Of a DNA stretch of 12,854 nt, positions 6,667-12,854 are shown piece after piece (position 1 is the first letter of the stretch; every line of letters starts with the position of its first letter). The position numbers were made by a program, and so were the translations under genes. The stretch is from assembly GCA_030705725.1 (NCBI GenBank), contig JAUZPW010000022.1:1-12854 (forward strand), written 5' to 3'. Source of the DNA: Bacillota bacterium. Lineage in GTDB: Bacteria > Bacillota > Clostridia > Oscillospirales > Butyricicoccaceae. The notes under the pieces were generated by a model, which did not search any database, had not been told where the DNA came from, and was given only the letters and a program-made list of their open reading frames with translations.

Positions 6667-7854
6667 ATGCTGCTTAAGCTTATAAATTTTTTGCGCGGCA
6701 ACGTCAGAGTTGAGATGAAAGGCGACTACACCGAGCGCCTGATTAATATGTGCGCCTTTAACGGGATTGAATTCTGGGATATAAAACGCACGGGCAACAA
6801 CGTAATAGAAGTCACTATGCGGGTGGACGGTTTCCGAAGAATCAGAAAATACGCAAAGAAAACGATGACCAGAGTAAAAATAAGAAAAAAGGCGGGCGTC
6901 CCGTTCCTCGTGCACCGCTACCGCTGGCGCTACGCGCTGTGGGGCGGCGCTGTCGCGGCGGTGCTGCTCCTTCTTTATCTTACCTCGTTCATTTGGACTA
7001 TCGAGATCGTCGGCTGCACGTACACGACCCCGGCTCAGATCATGAAGGCGCTAAATGGACTTGGCCTTAAAACCGGCGTCAGAAAAAACAAAATTATCGC
7101 TTCGGAGCTTAAAAATAATATGCTTAGCGAAGTGGATATGCTGTCGTGGATAGCTATCAATATAAAGGGCACGCACGCCGAGGTCGTAGTCCGGGAGCGG
7201 GAGGAAACCCCGTATATGATACCGCGCGGGGAGCCGTGCGATATTGTGGCGGAGAAAACCGGCGTAATAAGCAAAATGAACGTCAAGGAAGGAAAAGCGC
7301 TTTTTAAGCCGGGACAGACCGTCTTAAGAGGCGATATTCTCGTTACGGGCGTCCTTGACAGCGAGACCGCGGGGATACGCCGCGTCCACTCGCTTGCCGA
7401 GGTGCAGGCAAGAACCTGGTATAAACTTTACGGGCGGGCGCCGGAAAAATACATAAGAAAAAAGTACACGGGAAACAAGAAAAAAAGATTAGCGCTTATA
7501 TTCGGAACGACCAGGGTAAATTTATATTTAAACAGTAGTATTCCTTTTGACTTTTGTGATAAAATGATTGAAAAAGAAAAGATAATCATAAACAAAAGCA
7601 TGTATCTGCCGGTTTCGGTCGTCACCGAAACCTATACCGAATATATACCGGAAAAAGTGCGTTCGGTTTCGGGCCAAATAAGCACGGAGGCGAAGCGGAC
7701 GCTTTTGAGGCGGCTTTCAAGAATCATACAGGGCGGATCGGTTAAGACTTCTAGCTGTAAAGTAGACGCGAAAAACGGCGCCGTCGTCGTGACGCTAAAC
7801 GCGGAATGCCTCGAGGAAATTGCCCTGGAGCGGGGAATTACGGAAGTACCTTAA
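6667..7854 (+). CDS. yqfD: Sporulation protein YqfD
   Basis: This 395-residue protein has a cytoplasmic N-terminal region (1-88) with the characteristic GNVRVEMKGDYTERLINMC opening. A single membrane segment follows at about 90-110, then a large outer region. Just after the membrane helix, the sequence from IEIVGCTYTTPAQIM through WIAINIKGTHAEVVVRER resembles a POTRA/FtsQ-like fold. The stretch GVISKMNVKEGKALFKPGQTVLRGDILVTG looks like a beta-barrel or lipoyl-like hairpin. YqfD is a sigma-E dependent sporulation protein in Bacillus and relates to SpoIV-type stage proteins; its precise role is unknown. AGGATGG at 6653-6659, overlapping the yqfC stop, serves as the ribosome binding site and suggests translational coupling. 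The length matches the family. Confidence 0.93.
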   Translation: MLLKLINFLRGNVRVEMKGDYTERLINMCAFNGIEFWDIKRTGNNVIEVTMRVDGFRRIRKYAKKTMTRVKIRKKAGVPFLVHRYRWRYALWGGAVAAVLLLLYLTSFIWTIEIVGCTYTTPAQIMKALNGLGLKTGVRKNKIIASELKNNMLSEVDMLSWIAINIKGTHAEVVVREREETPYMIPRGEPCDIVAEKTGVISKMNVKEGKALFKPGQTVLRGDILVTGVLDSETAGIRRVHSLAEVQARTWYKLYGRAPEKYIRKKYTGNKKKRLALIFGTTRVNLYLNSSIPFDFCDKMIEKEKIIINKSMYLPVSVVTETYTEYIPEKVRSVSGQISTEAKRTLLRRLSRIIQGGSVKTSSCKVDAKNGAVVVTLNAECLEEIALERGITEVP

Positions 7855-7871
7855 CATAAAGAGGGTGTAAA

Positions 7872-8864
7872 ATGCTTCAGCAGACAATAAACGTTGAGAG
7901 AATGGAACAGATCATCAATTTGTTCGGTTCGTTTGACGAGAATATCAAGGTGCTTGAACGCGAGTTTGACGTAACGGTCGTTAACCGCGACACGGAGCTT
8001 AAGGTTTCGGGAGAGCCCGAAAACGTGATGAAAGCCGCGAAAGCGGTTACGGCGCTTCTGACGCTGTCGTCCAAGGGCGAGCCAATAAGCGTGCAGAACG
8101 TCCAGTATATAGTTTCGCTCGTGAACGACGGGCAAGAGGAAAAGGTATCGGAGCTTGTCCACGACATAGTCTGCATTACGGCCAAAGGCAAGCCCGTAAA
8201 AGCTAAAACTCTGGGGCAGAAACGCTACGTCGAAGCGATTAACAAAAACACGGTGACGCTTGGGATAGGGCCGGCGGGAACGGGCAAGACATACCTTGCC
8301 GTCGCCTGCGCAGTTTCCGCGTTCCGCGATAAAAAGATAAACAGGATCATTCTGACGCGCCCCGCGGTCGAGGCGGGCGAAAAACTCGGTTTTTTGCCGG
8401 GCGATCTTCAAAACAAGGTAGATCCGTATTTAAGGCCGCTTTACGACGCGCTCTTCGATATGCTCGGCACGGAAAGCTATCAGCGCTATCTCGAGCGCGG
8501 AAATATAGAGGTCGCGCCGCTTGCCTATATGCGCGGCAGGACCCTGGACGATTCGTTTATAATTCTCGACGAGGCGCAGAACACGACGCCCGAGCAGATG
8601 AAAATGTTTTTAACCAGGATCGGCTTCAACTCCAAGGCGGTCGTGACGGGCGACGTTACCCAGATAGACCTGCCGGGCACTAAAAAAAGCGGGCTTAAAG
8701 AGGCTGCGAAAATTCTGAGAGATATAGACGGAATCGCCCAGTGCATTCTGACGGACAGAGACGTGGTGCGGCACGAGCTTGTGCAGAGAATAATAAAAGC
8801 CTACGAAAAATACGAAAGCAGCGATACAGGAAGAAAGTTCAGGCGAAGGGACAAAACGAAATGA
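7872..8864 (+). CDS. phoH: PhoH-family ATPase
   Basis: This 330-residue cytoplasmic protein has an N-terminal KH-like region (about 1-100, including LEREFDVTVVNRDTELKVSG) and a P-loop ATPase domain. Walker A is GPAGTGKT (133-140) and Walker B is FIILDEAQN (D233, E234). The PhoH-specific LTRPAVEAGEKLGFLPGDL and the sensor stretch VVTGDVTQIDLPG are complete. PhoH-like proteins are linked to RNA metabolism and ribosome maturation, and they neighbour ybeY across bacteria. Here the ybeY ATG overlaps the phoH stop by four bases. A GAGGGTG ribosome binding site precedes the start. The usual Bacillus neighbour pgpH, normally between phoH and ybeY, is missing. The molecular substrate of PhoH is unsettled. 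Confidence 0.96.
   Translation: MLQQTINVERMEQIINLFGSFDENIKVLEREFDVTVVNRDTELKVSGEPENVMKAAKAVTALLTLSSKGEPISVQNVQYIVSLVNDGQEEKVSELVHDIVCITAKGKPVKAKTLGQKRYVEAINKNTVTLGIGPAGTGKTYLAVACAVSAFRDKKINRIILTRPAVEAGEKLGFLPGDLQNKVDPYLRPLYDALFDMLGTESYQRYLERGNIEVAPLAYMRGRTLDDSFIILDEAQNTTPEQMKMFLTRIGFNSKAVVTGDVTQIDLPGTKKSGLKEAAKILRDIDGIAQCILTDRDVVRHELVQRIIKAYEKYESSDTGRKFRRRDKTK
8846..8851 (+). promoter_or_regulatory. Ribosome binding site that fixes the ybeY start
   Basis: AAGGGA sits 9 bases before ATG 8861, inside the end of phoH. A longer reading frame from 8741 adds 40 basic residues that are only the out-of-frame phoH end, and it lacks such a site. Confidence 0.6.
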
Positions 8865-9355
8865 CGGTAAAAGTATCCGTTTATCGTAAAAAACGAGGCG
8901 TTCTTGAAGACAAGCAGTCGGAAAAGACGATCCGCGCATGCGTGCGAGAAACGCTGAAATCGGAAGCGTTTGAGAAAAACGCGGAGGTATCGGTTTCGCT
9001 TACGGACGACGCCGGAATCCGTGAAATAAACAAAGAGCACCGGGGCATTGACAAAGCAACCGACGTTTTATCTTTTCCGATGTGGGAGTTTTATAACGGA
9101 AAGGCTAAAGAGAGCCTCGAAAACGATGGATTCGAAGACGGCGCGGTTTTTTTGGGCGACGTTGTTTTATCCGTCGAGCGCGCGGTTGCGCAGGCTCTGG
9201 AATACGGCCACGGCGTTTCACGCGAGCTTGGATTTTTAACCGTGCATTCAATGCTGCATCTGCTGGGCTACGATCACGAGCGGGGCGAGGCTGACGCCGG
9301 GCTTATGCGCGAGCACGAGGAACGGGTGCTTTCACGGCTCGGGCTTTCGAGGTGA
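8861..9355 (+). CDS. ybeY: Endoribonuclease YbeY, 16S rRNA maturation factor
   Basis: This 164-residue single-domain metalloprotein has the YbeY zinc motif H-x3-H-x5-H in HSMLHLLGYDHE (H129, H133, H139). It also has the conserved REINKEHRGIDKATDVLSFP region (53-72) and the strand FLGDVVLS (98-104), with R61 the likely conserved arginine. YbeY acts in 16S rRNA 3'-end processing and ribosome quality control in the cytoplasm. The region between LSFPM and FLGDV carries an acidic insert (about 76-94), a common length variation. It overlaps phoH by four bases and is followed by dgkA after only three bases, so it is embedded in an operon. The start at 8861 was chosen for its ribosome binding site and because it begins with a beta strand of the fold. 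Confidence 0.95.
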   Translation: MTVKVSVYRKKRGVLEDKQSEKTIRACVRETLKSEAFEKNAEVSVSLTDDAGIREINKEHRGIDKATDVLSFPMWEFYNGKAKESLENDGFEDGAVFLGDVVLSVERAVAQALEYGHGVSRELGFLTVHSMLHLLGYDHERGEADAGLMREHEERVLSRLGLSR

Positions 9356-9358
9356 AGA

Positions 9359-9820
9359 ATGGATATAAGGAAACTGAGACAGAGCTTTGCCTGCGCCTTT
9401 AGAGGGATAGTTCTGTGCCTTAGAAACGAACGCAATTTCAGAATCCACATCTGTGCCGCATTTTACGCGTCGGTGCTGGGAATTGCAGCAAAATTCGGCG
9501 CTTTGGAATTTTCAGTATTGTTCCTTTGCTTTGCCTCCGTTATGGCGACTGAGCTTCTGAATACCGCCGTAGAACGCGTTTGCGACATTATGAGCGCCGA
9601 ATACAGCGTCAGGATAAAGGCCATAAAGGATATTTCGGCGGGCGCCGTTCTGGTTTGCGCCGTTTTTGCGTTTCTGACCGGCGCTGTTTTATTCCTGAAC
9701 AAAGAAAATTTTAATCACATTATTTCATTTTTAATGCAGCCGGCGGCTCTGGTACTTCTGTTAACCGTTCCGGCTGCGGTGTTTTTTTCAATAGGCAAGA
9801 GGAGAGACAAATGGATATAA
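9359..9820 (+). CDS. dgkA: Diacylglycerol/undecaprenol kinase DgkA
   Basis: This 153-residue integral membrane kinase has an amphipathic N-terminus, the NERNFRIH motif (23-30) and three membrane segments of the core. The signature ELLNTAVERVCDIMSAEYS (65-83) carries E65, N68, E72 and D76, followed by KAIKDISAGAVL (87-98). Gram-positive DgkA uses ATP to phosphorylate undecaprenol, recycling the lipid carrier of wall synthesis, and sometimes diacylglycerol. The Bacillus enzyme is about 123 residues long; this one has an additional hydrophobic helix (about 125-145) and a basic tail, GKRRDKW. The ribosome binding site GAGGTGA overlaps the ybeY stop, and the end of this gene overlaps era by 10 bases, so the three genes are translationally linked. 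Confidence 0.94.
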   Translation: MDIRKLRQSFACAFRGIVLCLRNERNFRIHICAAFYASVLGIAAKFGALEFSVLFLCFASVMATELLNTAVERVCDIMSAEYSVRIKAIKDISAGAVLVCAVFAFLTGAVLFLNKENFNHIISFLMQPAALVLLLTVPAAVFFSIGKRRDKWI

Positions 9821-10704
9821 TCAAAAACGTAATGGTTTCGCTCGTAGGACGGCCGAACGTCGGAAAATCAACGCTAACGAACGCCCTCGTGGGCGAGAAG
9901 ATCGCGATAGTTTCAAACAAGCCCCAGACGACGAGAACGAGAATCACAGGAATATTAAACCGCGGCGAGTGTCAGTTCGTTTTGCTGGACACGCCCGGCA
10001 TGCACAAGGCCAACACGCTTCTGGGTGACTATATGTCGAAGGTCGTCAGAAGCACCGTTTCGTCGGTAGACGCAGCCATAATGGTGGCGGAACCCTCGGA
10101 TCGAATCGGAAAAGCGGAGGAAGCGCTTATCGCCACGTTTAAGGAAAGCGGCATTCCCGCTGTTCTTGCCGTCAACAAAATCGATACCGTTAAAAAGGAA
10201 GCCCTTTTTCCGGTTATTTCGATGTACAGCGAAGCGTACCCGTTTTCCGCGGTCGTGCCGGTTTCAGCCAAAACCGGAGACGGGCTTAAAGAGCTTCTGG
10301 ACGAAATCGAAAAATTCGCCGAGAAAGGGCCCCAGCTTTTTCCCGCCGGAATGGTATCCGATCAGCCGGAAAAAATGCTTCTTTCAGAAATAATCCGGGA
10401 AAAGCTTCTCGGGCTGCTCGAGCATGAGGTTCCGCACGGCACGGCAGTTGAAATTACGGAATTTACGGAAAGGGAAAACGGCGTCATTGACGTAGGCGCC
10501 ACTATATTCTGTGAAAAGCAAAGCCACAAGGGGATCATAATCGGAAAAAACGGCGCTATGCTTAAAAAGGTCGGCGGGCTTGCGCGGCTTGACATGGAGC
10601 GATTCTTAAACGCCAAGGTTTATCTTGAGCTGTGGGTCAAGGTAAAGGAAGGCTGGAAAAATAACGCGTCCATGATAAGAAATTTTGGATATGATGACAA
10701 TTAG
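9811..10704 (+). CDS. era: GTPase Era
   Basis: This 297-residue protein has the typical length and all GTPase boxes: G1 GRPNVGKS (13-20), the G2 threonine region PQTTRTR (38-44), G3 DTPG (60-63), G4 NKID (122-125) and G5 VSAK (151-154). A C-terminal KH domain follows (about 200-285), with its RNA-binding loop GKNG (245-248) in HKGIIIGKNGAMLKKVG. Era binds the 3' end of 16S rRNA and checks assembly of the small ribosomal subunit. It fits functionally with ybeY two genes upstream. The start overlaps the end of dgkA by 10 bases and has a purine-rich GAGGAG ribosome binding site. The cdd gene found before era in Bacillus is absent. A 74-base gap follows, before the yqzL-like gene. Confidence 0.97.
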   Translation: MDIIKNVMVSLVGRPNVGKSTLTNALVGEKIAIVSNKPQTTRTRITGILNRGECQFVLLDTPGMHKANTLLGDYMSKVVRSTVSSVDAAIMVAEPSDRIGKAEEALIATFKESGIPAVLAVNKIDTVKKEALFPVISMYSEAYPFSAVVPVSAKTGDGLKELLDEIEKFAEKGPQLFPAGMVSDQPEKMLLSEIIREKLLGLLEHEVPHGTAVEITEFTERENGVIDVGATIFCEKQSHKGIIIGKNGAMLKKVGGLARLDMERFLNAKVYLELWVKVKEGWKNNASMIRNFGYDDN

Positions 10705-10764
10705 CTTTAATTTGACCTGAATTTGGCCGGTATAAGGATACCAGAGCCGGAGAATGCTTTATCC

Positions 10765-10770
10765 GAGGTG
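10765..10770 (+). promoter_or_regulatory. Ribosome binding site of the yqzL-like small gene
   Basis: GAGGTG lies 8 bases before the ATG at 10779, an ideal spacing. This is a main reason to accept such a short open frame as a gene. Confidence 0.75.
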
Positions 10771-10778
10771 TTATTTAC

Positions 10779-10907
10779 ATGCGCAAGGAAGACGACGGAA
10801 TGTTCCGGCTTTTTATGAAAACGGGACTTCCGGAAGCATATACGGCTTATTCGGCACTTAACGGCTCGTCCGATGTTAAAGGCAGAGGCAAAAGGCGCGG
10901 AAAATAA
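10779..10907 (+). CDS. YqzL-like small protein, 42 residues
   Basis: A 42-codon frame runs from ATG 10779 to TAA, well spaced behind a GAGGTG ribosome binding site. Its centre reads MFRLFMKTGLPEAYTAY (8-24), which matches the sense of the YqzL pattern: an aromatic residue, F, TG, a hydrophobic residue, then AY and another Y. The C-terminus is glycine- and arginine/lysine-rich (about 34-42) and differs from the acidic tail I recall for Bacillus YqzL. The position between era and recO is the same as that of yqzL in Bacillus subtilis, and I give that synteny most of the weight. The family has no known function. Era ends 74 bases upstream and recO starts 29 bases downstream, so it is probably in the same operon. 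I leave the symbol open because the match is short. Confidence 0.72.
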   Translation: MRKEDDGMFRLFMKTGLPEAYTAYSALNGSSDVKGRGKRRGK

Positions 10908-10916
10908 AACGCGCCT
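10893..10916 (+). repeat. Perfect 7-bp hairpin across the stop of the yqzL-like gene
   Basis: AGGCGCG (10893-10899) pairs exactly with CGCGCCT (10910-10916) around a 10-base A-rich loop that contains the stop codon. No T run follows, so it is not an intrinsic terminator. It ends shortly before the recO ribosome binding site and could stabilise or partition the mRNA. Confidence 0.5.
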
Positions 10917-10936
10917 ACATAATCCGAGGGGTAAAA

Positions 10937-11689
10937 ATGCATATTACTGACGACGGTATCGTGATTAAGAACGTTGATTTCAAGGATACTGACAAATATG
11001 TTTATATCCTTACCGCAAACCACGGGAAGCTTAAGGCGCTCGCGCCGGGTTCGAGAGGGCGCGGCTCCAAGCTTCTTGCCGCGACCCAGCTTTTTTCATA
11101 CGGAAGCTTCACTTTTTTCGAAGGGCGCGGATATCTGAAGATCGATTCCGCCGAGACGAAGGAGCAGTTTTTTGAGCTTTCAAAAGAGATTACAGCATTG
11201 TCGCTCGCGTCGTATTTTATGGAGCTTCTGGATCTTACGGGCGACAGCGACGTGCCGACCGCCGATATTCTGAGGCTTTCGTTAAACGCCCTTTACGCTC
11301 TCTCGAAGCTTAAAATCCCCGAAAAAATAATTAAGCCGGCTTTTGAGCTGAGGCTCCTGGCGCTGTCCGGCTTTGAACCGGCTATATCACATTGCGGTAT
11401 ATGCAAAAAAGAGCCGGAAACGCCGTTTCTTAATCTGCAAAACGGCATACTGCACTGCGGGGGCTGCCGCGGCAGCATACCGCGGGGCTTAAGCCTGCCG
11501 CTGCCCCAGGGCACGCTTTACGCTATGCGTTATATACTTTCGGCAGACCTTAAAAGAATTTTTTCATTTTCACTGGACGGAGAGCCTCTCGACCGGCTGA
11601 ACGAGGTGTGCGAGGCGTTTGCTTTGGCTCAGCTTGAGCATGAATTCCGCACGCTTTCATATTACAAGTCTTTTAATCTGGGTGTATGA
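10937..11689 (+). CDS. recO: DNA repair protein RecO
   Basis: This 250-residue protein has the family's usual length. The N-terminal OB-fold domain (about 1-80) opens with DDGIVIKNVDFKDTDKYVYILT and contains the GKLKALAPGSRGRGSK stretch. A helical domain follows, and a four-cysteine zinc site is formed by CGIC (153-156) and CGGC (174-177). RecO binds single-stranded DNA, promotes annealing and, with RecR, loads RecA onto SSB-coated gaps. It acts on DNA in the cytoplasm. A GAGGGG ribosome binding site supports the ATG. It lies between the yqzL-like gene and mutS2, with only two bases to mutS2, so repair functions follow the era group directly in one unit. Confidence 0.95.
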   Translation: MHITDDGIVIKNVDFKDTDKYVYILTANHGKLKALAPGSRGRGSKLLAATQLFSYGSFTFFEGRGYLKIDSAETKEQFFELSKEITALSLASYFMELLDLTGDSDVPTADILRLSLNALYALSKLKIPEKIIKPAFELRLLALSGFEPAISHCGICKKEPETPFLNLQNGILHCGGCRGSIPRGLSLPLPQGTLYAMRYILSADLKRIFSFSLDGEPLDRLNEVCEAFALAQLEHEFRTLSYYKSFNLGV

Positions 11690-11691
11690 AC

Positions 11692-12854
11692 ATGATTTTT
11701 GATAAATCGGTCAAAACGCTGGAGCTTCCCTCGGTGCTTAAGCTTCTTTCCGAAGAGGCGTCGATCGAGGAAGCGAAGGAAAACTGTTTAAAGCTTTATC
11801 CCGAAACCGATGTTGACGTAATCCGCCGCCGCCTGCTCGAGTGCAGCGACGCAAAAAAGCTTACGGGACGGTACGGAAGCCCACCGATGGCGAGCGTTAA
11901 AAGCATGCAGGGAGCGCTTTCCCGGGCATCTATGGGCGGCATTCTGAATATGCGCGAGCTTCTCGACATTGCGGCGCTCTTAAACGCGGCGGACGCGGTT
12001 TTGCGGTATGCCATGGAAAAGGAAGAACGCACGTCGCTTGACCCGCTCTTTTCGTCACTTACGGGAAACCGTTCGCTGTCGAGGCGTATTTTAGACGCGA
12101 TTGTCTCGGAAGAGGAAATGGCGGACCGCGCGAGTCCCGAGCTTTTTGAAATCAGAAAGCAGATGCGCCTCGCAAATTCAAAAGTGCGCGACACGCTGAA
12201 CAAGATTATAAGCTCCCCGGGCTACCAGAAGGTTTTGCAGGAATCCATAATCACAATGCGCGGCGAACGCTACGTCGTTCCCGTCAAAGCCGAATTCAAA
12301 TCCGCTTTCCCAGGCCTTGTGCACGACGTTTCATCCTCCGGCGCGACGATTTTTATAGAGCCGCTTCCGGTCGTCGAGCTTAACAACAAACTGAGGCTCC
12401 TTTCGGCTGAGGAAAAGAAGGAAATAGAGCGCGTGCTCGCGTCGCTTTCTGCCGAGGTTGCGCAGAGCGCTTCTTCCATCGCTGAGGATTTCAGGGCTCT
12501 TTGCGCGCTTGACCTTATTTTTGCGAAGGCCTCGCTTTCATATAAAATGAGGGCTGAGGAGCCGGAGCTTACTGAAAACGGGGTCACATGCCTGCGTCAC
12601 GCGAGGCATCCGCTTCTCGAAAAAAATAAAGCCGTGCCGATCGACATTATGATCGGAGGCTCCTTCGACACGCTCATTATAACGGGGCCCAACACCGGCG
12701 GCAAAACGGTGAGCCTTAAAACGCTGGGGCTTCTGACGCTGATGGTGCAGTGCGGGCTGCATATACCGGTTGACGACCGCTCAAGCGTCGCGGTTTTCGA
12801 CAATATATTCGCGGACATTGGAGACGAGCAGTCCATCGAGCAGTCGCTGAGCAC
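11692..12854 (+). CDS. mutS2: Endonuclease MutS2, N-terminal half (3' end cut off)
   Basis: The frame is open from ATG 11692 to the window end: 387 codons of a family usually near 780-790 residues. The visible part covers the MutS-like core and lever (LELPSVLKLLSEEASIEEAKENC at the start, SLSRRILDAIVSEEEMADRAS, ITMRGERYVVPVKAEFKS, LVHDVSSSGATIFIEP). It then enters the ATPase domain with Walker A GPNTGGKT (332-339) and the start of Walker B, FADIGDEQSIEQSLS. The lack of an N-terminal mismatch-recognition domain separates it from MutS. MutS2 suppresses recombination or rescues collided ribosomes in different species; the Smr nuclease domain expected at its C-terminus lies beyond the window. The ribosome binding site is weak, and translation is probably coupled to recO two bases upstream. 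Confidence 0.95.
   Translation, partial: MIFDKSVKTLELPSVLKLLSEEASIEEAKENCLKLYPETDVDVIRRRLLECSDAKKLTGRYGSPPMASVKSMQGALSRASMGGILNMRELLDIAALLNAADAVLRYAMEKEERTSLDPLFSSLTGNRSLSRRILDAIVSEEEMADRASPELFEIRKQMRLANSKVRDTLNKIISSPGYQKVLQESIITMRGERYVVPVKAEFKSAFPGLVHDVSSSGATIFIEPLPVVELNNKLRLLSAEEKKEIERVLASLSAEVAQSASSIAEDFRALCALDLIFAKASLSYKMRAEEPELTENGVTCLRHARHPLLEKNKAVPIDIMIGGSFDTLIITGPNTGGKTVSLKTLGLLTLMVQCGLHIPVDDRSSVAVFDNIFADIGDEQSIEQSLS

Noticed and set aside
7851..8411. Long minus-strand open frame (186 codons) opposite phoH
   Set aside because: It lies fully inside a well-conserved ATPase gene, shows no recognisable domain and is a GC-bias shadow.
8741..8860. N-terminal extension of ybeY by 40 residues
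   Set aside because: It is the phoH coding end read in another frame, and the ribosome binding site and fold both point to ATG 8861.
10712..10736. TTGACC and TATAAG as a promoter for the yqzL-like gene
   Set aside because: The spacing is only 13 bases, too short for a standard promoter, and TATAAG lies partly in a small GGTAT/ATACC hairpin.

Overview
The window reads as a chromosomal segment of an endospore-forming Firmicute of class Clostridia, probably a gut-type Oscillospirales or Ruminococcaceae relative. This is inferred from sporulation genes (ylbJ, yqfC, yqfD), the Gram-positive order yqfC-yqfD-phoH-ybeY-dgkA-era-yqzL-recO, a two-component system with a lipoprotein partner, roughly balanced base composition and strong GAGG-type ribosome binding sites. 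I see no mobile element, CRISPR array, rRNA, tRNA or phage gene. Nearly all of the sequence is coding, and both end genes are cut by the window edges.

Region 1 (1-3405, + strand) starts with the C-terminal part of a ComEA-like helix-hairpin-helix protein. It is followed closely by an OmpR-type response regulator, a membrane sensor histidine kinase and a lipoprotein with two GerMN-like domains whose start overlaps the kinase stop. The last three are probably one signalling operon. Its layout resembles MtrA-MtrB-LpqB of actinobacteria.

Region 2 (3406-4860, + strand) is a single gene for O-acetylhomoserine sulfhydrylase (methionine or homocysteine synthesis). Its leader has hairpins, one of them terminator-like, and it is followed by a strong terminator that can also serve the converging minus-strand genes.

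Region 3 (4869-6271, - strand) holds ylbJ and, downstream of it, a small four-cysteine protein of unknown function.

Region 4 (6358-12854, + strand) diverges from ylbJ. It is a compact housekeeping and sporulation cluster: yqfC, yqfD (coat or mother-cell sporulation), phoH (PhoH-like ATPase), ybeY (rRNA maturation), dgkA (lipid kinase), era (ribosome assembly GTPase), a 42-codon yqzL-like gene, recO (recombination) and the first half of mutS2. Spacing is tight, with overlaps at phoH/ybeY and dgkA/era. The pgpH (HD-domain) and cdd genes found in the Bacillus subtilis version are absent.

Nothing here is a clearly new biological system. The points most worth a second look are the kinase-GerMN lipoprotein pairing, the yqzL-like small gene, the metY leader and the four-cysteine protein beside ylbJ.
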